From an uncultured Prevotellaceae bacterium (GTDB lineage: Bacteria > Bacteroidota > Bacteroidia > Bacteroidales > Bacteroidaceae): a DNA stretch of 64,000 nt. A model generated the notes under the pieces. It saw only the letters and a list, made by a program, of their open reading frames with translations. It ran no database searches and had not been told where the DNA came from. Below are positions 62,137 to 64,000 of this stretch, piece after piece. The stretch lies in contig CACXMM010000011.1 in the NCBI GenBank assembly GCA_902768785.1, positions 101,017 to 165,016 of the forward strand, given 5' to 3'. Every line of letters begins with the position of its first letter. Within the stretch, counting starts at the first letter, position 1. The position numbers were made by a program, and so were the translations under genes.

Positions 62137-62144
62137 CAAAGGTA
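62137..62144 (-). promoter_or_regulatory. -7 promoter element for the beta-helix lipoprotein
   Basis: TACCTTTG followed by C on the minus strand, 33 bp before ATG 62103. Confidence 0.6.
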
Positions 62145-62184
62145 CGACAAAGCCAAATGAACCACAAATCCGTTCAACGAACAC

Positions 62185-62640
62185 CCCAATTTATTCAGCG
62201 AATCCAGTACTGATCGCACACAGAGATTATATGCCACAGAGATATGGTTATTTGTGTCACACAGATACCACGGATAGCACAGAAAATTTTCAGCCTGTAC
62301 GGATGGGGGGGAAAGAACACGAATTGCACGAATCACACGAATACAGCCTGTACGGCTGTGAAACTGCATGAAGTTTATTGAACACGGATGACACGAATAG
62401 CACGGATAATCATTGGCAGGCCAATGGGATCCACAAGATGTGCGCCGCAGTGCCCCTCCTTACGGAGGGGTTAGGGGTGGCCGTGTAGGTAATATTCGTG
62501 CAATTCGTGCAATTCGTGTTCCTATCCCCCAGCCGTACAGGCTATATCCGTGCGATTCGTGCAATCCGTGTTCAATAAACTCCATGCGGATCATGCAGAT
62601 TCCTGATAAGTATATGGGAAAACATAAAAAAGGGGCCGAT
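62185..62640. repeat. Non-coding repeat-rich segment (left flank of the 51/163-aa cassette)
   Basis: No convincing gene. Contains nonamer runs of the CGTGCAATT/CACGAATxx type (about 62320-62345 and 62495-62525), CAGCCTGTACGG and its inverse (62293, 62344, 62530), a 31-bp element (62235-62265) repeated with one change at 63426-63456, and the 21-bp element 62400-62420 whose inverted copy is 63519-63539. A reverse copy of the 48-bp repeat, less perfect, is at 62366-62409. Confidence 0.8.
62546..62593 (+). repeat. 48-bp direct repeat, left copy
   Basis: Identical over 48 bp to 63354-63401. Begins ATCCGTGCGATTCGTGCAAT. The two copies bracket the 51-aa/163-aa operon. Confidence 0.9.
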
Positions 62641-62642
62641 AA

Positions 62643-62674
62643 TTTGGATGTATGACAGAAAATAACTACATTTG
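62643..62674 (+). promoter_or_regulatory. Promoter for the 51-aa/163-aa operon
   Basis: TTTG 62643-62646, exactly 20-bp spacer, TACATTTG 62667-62674, ATG at 62695. Confidence 0.75.
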
Positions 62675-62694
62675 CACGCAAAAGATGATAATCT

Positions 62695-62850
62695 ATGACA
62701 CAAATTAAGCACATATCAATCAAAAAAGCCTCACGCGCCACGCTCAAAAAGATGCGTCAGCTGGGTGTAGAAAAAGCTGAAAGACTTCAGCTTATTCAGC
62801 AGCGTTGGGAAAAAGGAGAATATAGCGGAGAGGAGATAGTCAGTATTTAG
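62695..62850 (+). CDS. Unknown 51-aa protein
   Basis: 51 codons from ATG 62695 to TAG 62848-62850. The N-terminal half is strongly basic and probably helical (IKHISIKKASRATLKKMRQL), the C-terminal half acidic (RWEKGEYSGEEIVSI). Not long enough to classify. A promoter 20 bp upstream and the next start codon 2 bp downstream support that it is translated. The size and pairing resemble a small regulatory or antitoxin-like protein, but no ribbon-helix-helix or Phd motif is recognisable. Confidence 0.7.
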   Translation: MTQIKHISIKKASRATLKKMRQLGVEKAERLQLIQQRWEKGEYSGEEIVSI

Positions 62851-62852
62851 CC

Positions 62853-63344
62853 ATGAAGGAATTCGTTCGAATCTTCAAATCTCCTCAAGGAGACATTTAC
62901 CACATCACCCTCTCAGAAGAAATCTCAATACTATCGGCCGAAACACTCCAAACTATCAAAGGCACAGATTTAATAGGTATTGATTTACGAAGACTTGCTG
63001 GAAATCATTCGGCAGGTCATGATGTTTTGCACGCCATTGAAGATACGATTGCAAACTATTTCCTCCAGAGGGAGAACATCATCATCTGTTATTACTGCGA
63101 TTTTATTAATCCGATTCCTCGAACGATGAAAAATGCGATGCCTCCACAAGAATACAGAAGTCTCTTGTTTGAAAAAATGTTTCAGAGATATACCCAATTG
63201 CATAAAATCAAGAACATACATCTTTCGGTGGTTGAGATAAATGGAATGAATGAAAGCTATTATTTTCATGTGATTTATCATGAAAGACAGAAGCAAATTG
63301 CCAGCATAATAGCTAATGACTTGCGTGAAGGGTATGGAAAATAG
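62853..63344 (+). CDS. Unknown 163-aa protein of Bacteroidales type
   Basis: 163 residues; ATG 62853 is 2 bp after the 51-aa gene. N-terminal beta-strand region (FVRIFKSPQGDIYHITLSE), then a helix-rich part (AIEDTIANYFLQRENIIICY), CDFINP, a conserved-looking RSLLFEKMFQRYTQL and a C-terminal strand/helix (YYFHVIYHERQKQIASIIAN). The order and the motifs YYCD, LFEKMFQRY and YYFHVIYH remind me of Bacteroidetes DUF6169-type proteins, an impression from memory only. No membrane segment or signal. The A+T-rich, flanking-repeat context suggests an accessory gene acquired or exchanged as a cassette. Confidence 0.75.
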   Translation: MKEFVRIFKSPQGDIYHITLSEEISILSAETLQTIKGTDLIGIDLRRLAGNHSAGHDVLHAIEDTIANYFLQRENIIICYYCDFINPIPRTMKNAMPPQEYRSLLFEKMFQRYTQLHKIKNIHLSVVEINGMNESYYFHVIYHERQKQIASIIANDLREGYGK

Positions 63345-63353
63345 CCCGTGATC

Positions 63354-63401
63354 ATCCGTGCGATTCGTGCAATCCGTGTTCAATAAACTCCATGCGGATC
63401 A
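63354..63401 (+). repeat. 48-bp direct repeat, right copy
   Basis: Identical to 62546-62593, starting 9 bp after the 163-aa gene stop. Confidence 0.9.
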
Positions 63402-63714
63402 CACAGATCCTGCGGATATATGGCACACAGAGATATGGTTATTTATGTCACACAGAAAGCTCGGAATTGAAAATCGGCGCTTTAGGGGAAGCCAAATCAC
63501 AGATATATTTATCATTGTCCTGCCAATGATTATCCGTGCGATTCCCGTATAGGCTGATAAGGTTTCTGCCCTTTCTGCTATATCAGCGGGACTCTTAAAA
63601 CATCAGCCGTACAGGCTGAAGAATATCTGATTTCCGTGGTATCTGACTTCATATCTTTTTCTGTGAGAGAGATCTAAGGCATTCGTCCAATTCGTCTAAT
63701 TCGTAGAGAATAAA
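63402..63714. repeat. Non-coding repeat-rich segment (right flank of the cassette)
   Basis: No convincing gene. Holds the second 31-bp element (63426-63456), the inverted 21-bp element (63519-63539), CCGTACAGGCTG near 63605, and a run of CCAATTCGTCTAATTCG (~63687-63704). Confidence 0.75.
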
Positions 63715-63741
63715 CAGGGACCGTCATCGCGACGGCCCCTG
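63709..63741 (-). terminator. Terminator of the right-edge small gene
   Basis: Hairpin 63715-63741 (CAGGG-A-CCGTC / GACGG-C-CCCTG, 5-nt loop) followed on the minus strand by TTTATTC. Confidence 0.75.
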
Positions 63742-63828
63742 CTCTCACATAGAATATTTGTTTCTATTACTAACATTACAAATGAAAAGCTATTTTCTAC
63801 TATTACGTTTTTTCTTTTCAATTTAAAC

Positions 63829-64000
63829 TTATTCATCCCACAGGTCATAGGGATTACTGCTGTCACCACCATCATCCCAGATGTCACCGAAGGAGCCATC
63901 AGTTTCGAAGAAGCCATCCTGCTCCTTGGCGAGACCAGTATCGGTCACATCGCTCATTCTTCCTGTTCCATCTCCATATCCTTCAAGCACAGATCCGTAC
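63829..64000 (-). CDS. Small acidic Gly/Asp/Trp-rich protein, C-terminal part
   Basis: The gene continues past the right edge; 56 codons are visible with stop TAA at 63829-63831. The visible sequence contains SVLEGYGDGTGRMSDVTD, then KEQDGFFETDGSFGDIWDDG and ends SNPYDLWDE. Very acidic, with Trp in the DIWDD and DLWDE motifs. The lay-out matches short Bacteroidales proteins of unknown function and parallels the 49-aa protein at 6617-6766, which ends GDGGDLSEGWE. A terminator follows at 63715-63741. Function unknown. Confidence 0.75.
   Translation of the reverse strand, partial: YGSVLEGYGDGTGRMSDVTDTGLAKEQDGFFETDGSFGDIWDDGGDSSNPYDLWDE

Noticed and set aside
62413-62655. 80-codon plus-strand frame within the repeat region
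   Set aside because: Formed by the repeats themselves; overlaps the 48-bp repeat and the promoter of the next gene.
62185-63714. Insertion sequence
   Set aside because: Repeats are present, but no transposase reading frame or target-site duplication could be found.
1-64000. tRNA or rRNA genes
   Set aside because: No cloverleaf with TTCRANY-type T-arm or conserved rRNA blocks recognised by eye in the gaps; a tRNAscan/Infernal run would be needed to be sure.

Overview
The window looks like chromosomal DNA of a Prevotellaceae-type member of the Bacteroidales (Prevotella or a close relative). This rests on promoters of the Bacteroidetes form (TTTG at -33 and TAnnTTTG at -7, usually followed by C), the near absence of Shine-Dalgarno sites, AraC-type regulators fused to membrane sensor domains, LytTR/LytS two-component genes, a carboxypeptidase-regulatory-domain outer-membrane barrel, a stand-alone OadA/PycB-like carboxyltransferase, and a classical menaquinone pathway. 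I do not assign a species. No rRNA, tRNA, CRISPR array, transposase or prophage was recognised by eye.

Layout. 1-4.7 kb: end of a MacB-type permease, a LolA-like exported protein, pepT and a CPA2 antiporter. 4.7-8.6 kb: a membrane-anchored beta-propeller/AraC regulator, then a small-peptide/lipoprotein operon. 8.6-16.1 kb (minus): LptD-like protein, a secreted esterase with a glycine-rich tail, an HD hydrolase and a carboxyltransferase whose biotinyl-like domain lacks the acceptor lysine. 16.3-21 kb: lipoprotein, queF, Ca/Na exchanger, Hsp20, TPR-TM-AraC regulator. 21-27 kb: coaE (fused to DUF5606)-ybbR-yajC-nusB on minus, diverging from rplY-pth-hslR-purN on plus. 27.2-28.2 kb: a non-coding block of 22-bp-period repeats. 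28-35 kb: outer-membrane barrel protein, aroB, mutY and a DASS transporter. 35-47.7 kb: the menaquinone genes (menE; menC-menB; menD-menF-thioesterase), interrupted by a STAS / SLC13 / SpoIIE-phosphatase-HATPase module and by a nucleoside kinase on the other strand. 47.8-57.9 kb: DMT transporter, GH43 enzyme, lysS, gpsA, pgi, HAD phosphatase, mnmA, a YmgE-type membrane protein and an aldose-1-epimerase-like protein. 58-62.2 kb: LytTR response regulator and LytS-type kinase beside a beta-helix lipoprotein with a Gly-rich tail. 62.2-63.8 kb: repeat-rich accessory locus with an unknown two-gene cassette. The right edge cuts a small acidic Trp-rich protein.

Most genes are housekeeping. The unusual content lies in (i) phase-perfect tandem heptamers at about ten gene junctions, often touching start or stop codons, and once inside lysS; (ii) a 51-aa/163-aa operon bracketed by a 48-bp perfect direct repeat and a 21-bp inverted repeat; (iii) two small proteins with Gly/Asp-rich, Trp-acidic C-termini, one made from the operon beside the propeller-AraC regulator; (iv) glycine-rich tails on three unrelated envelope proteins; and (v) a partner-switching module embedded in the menaquinone locus.
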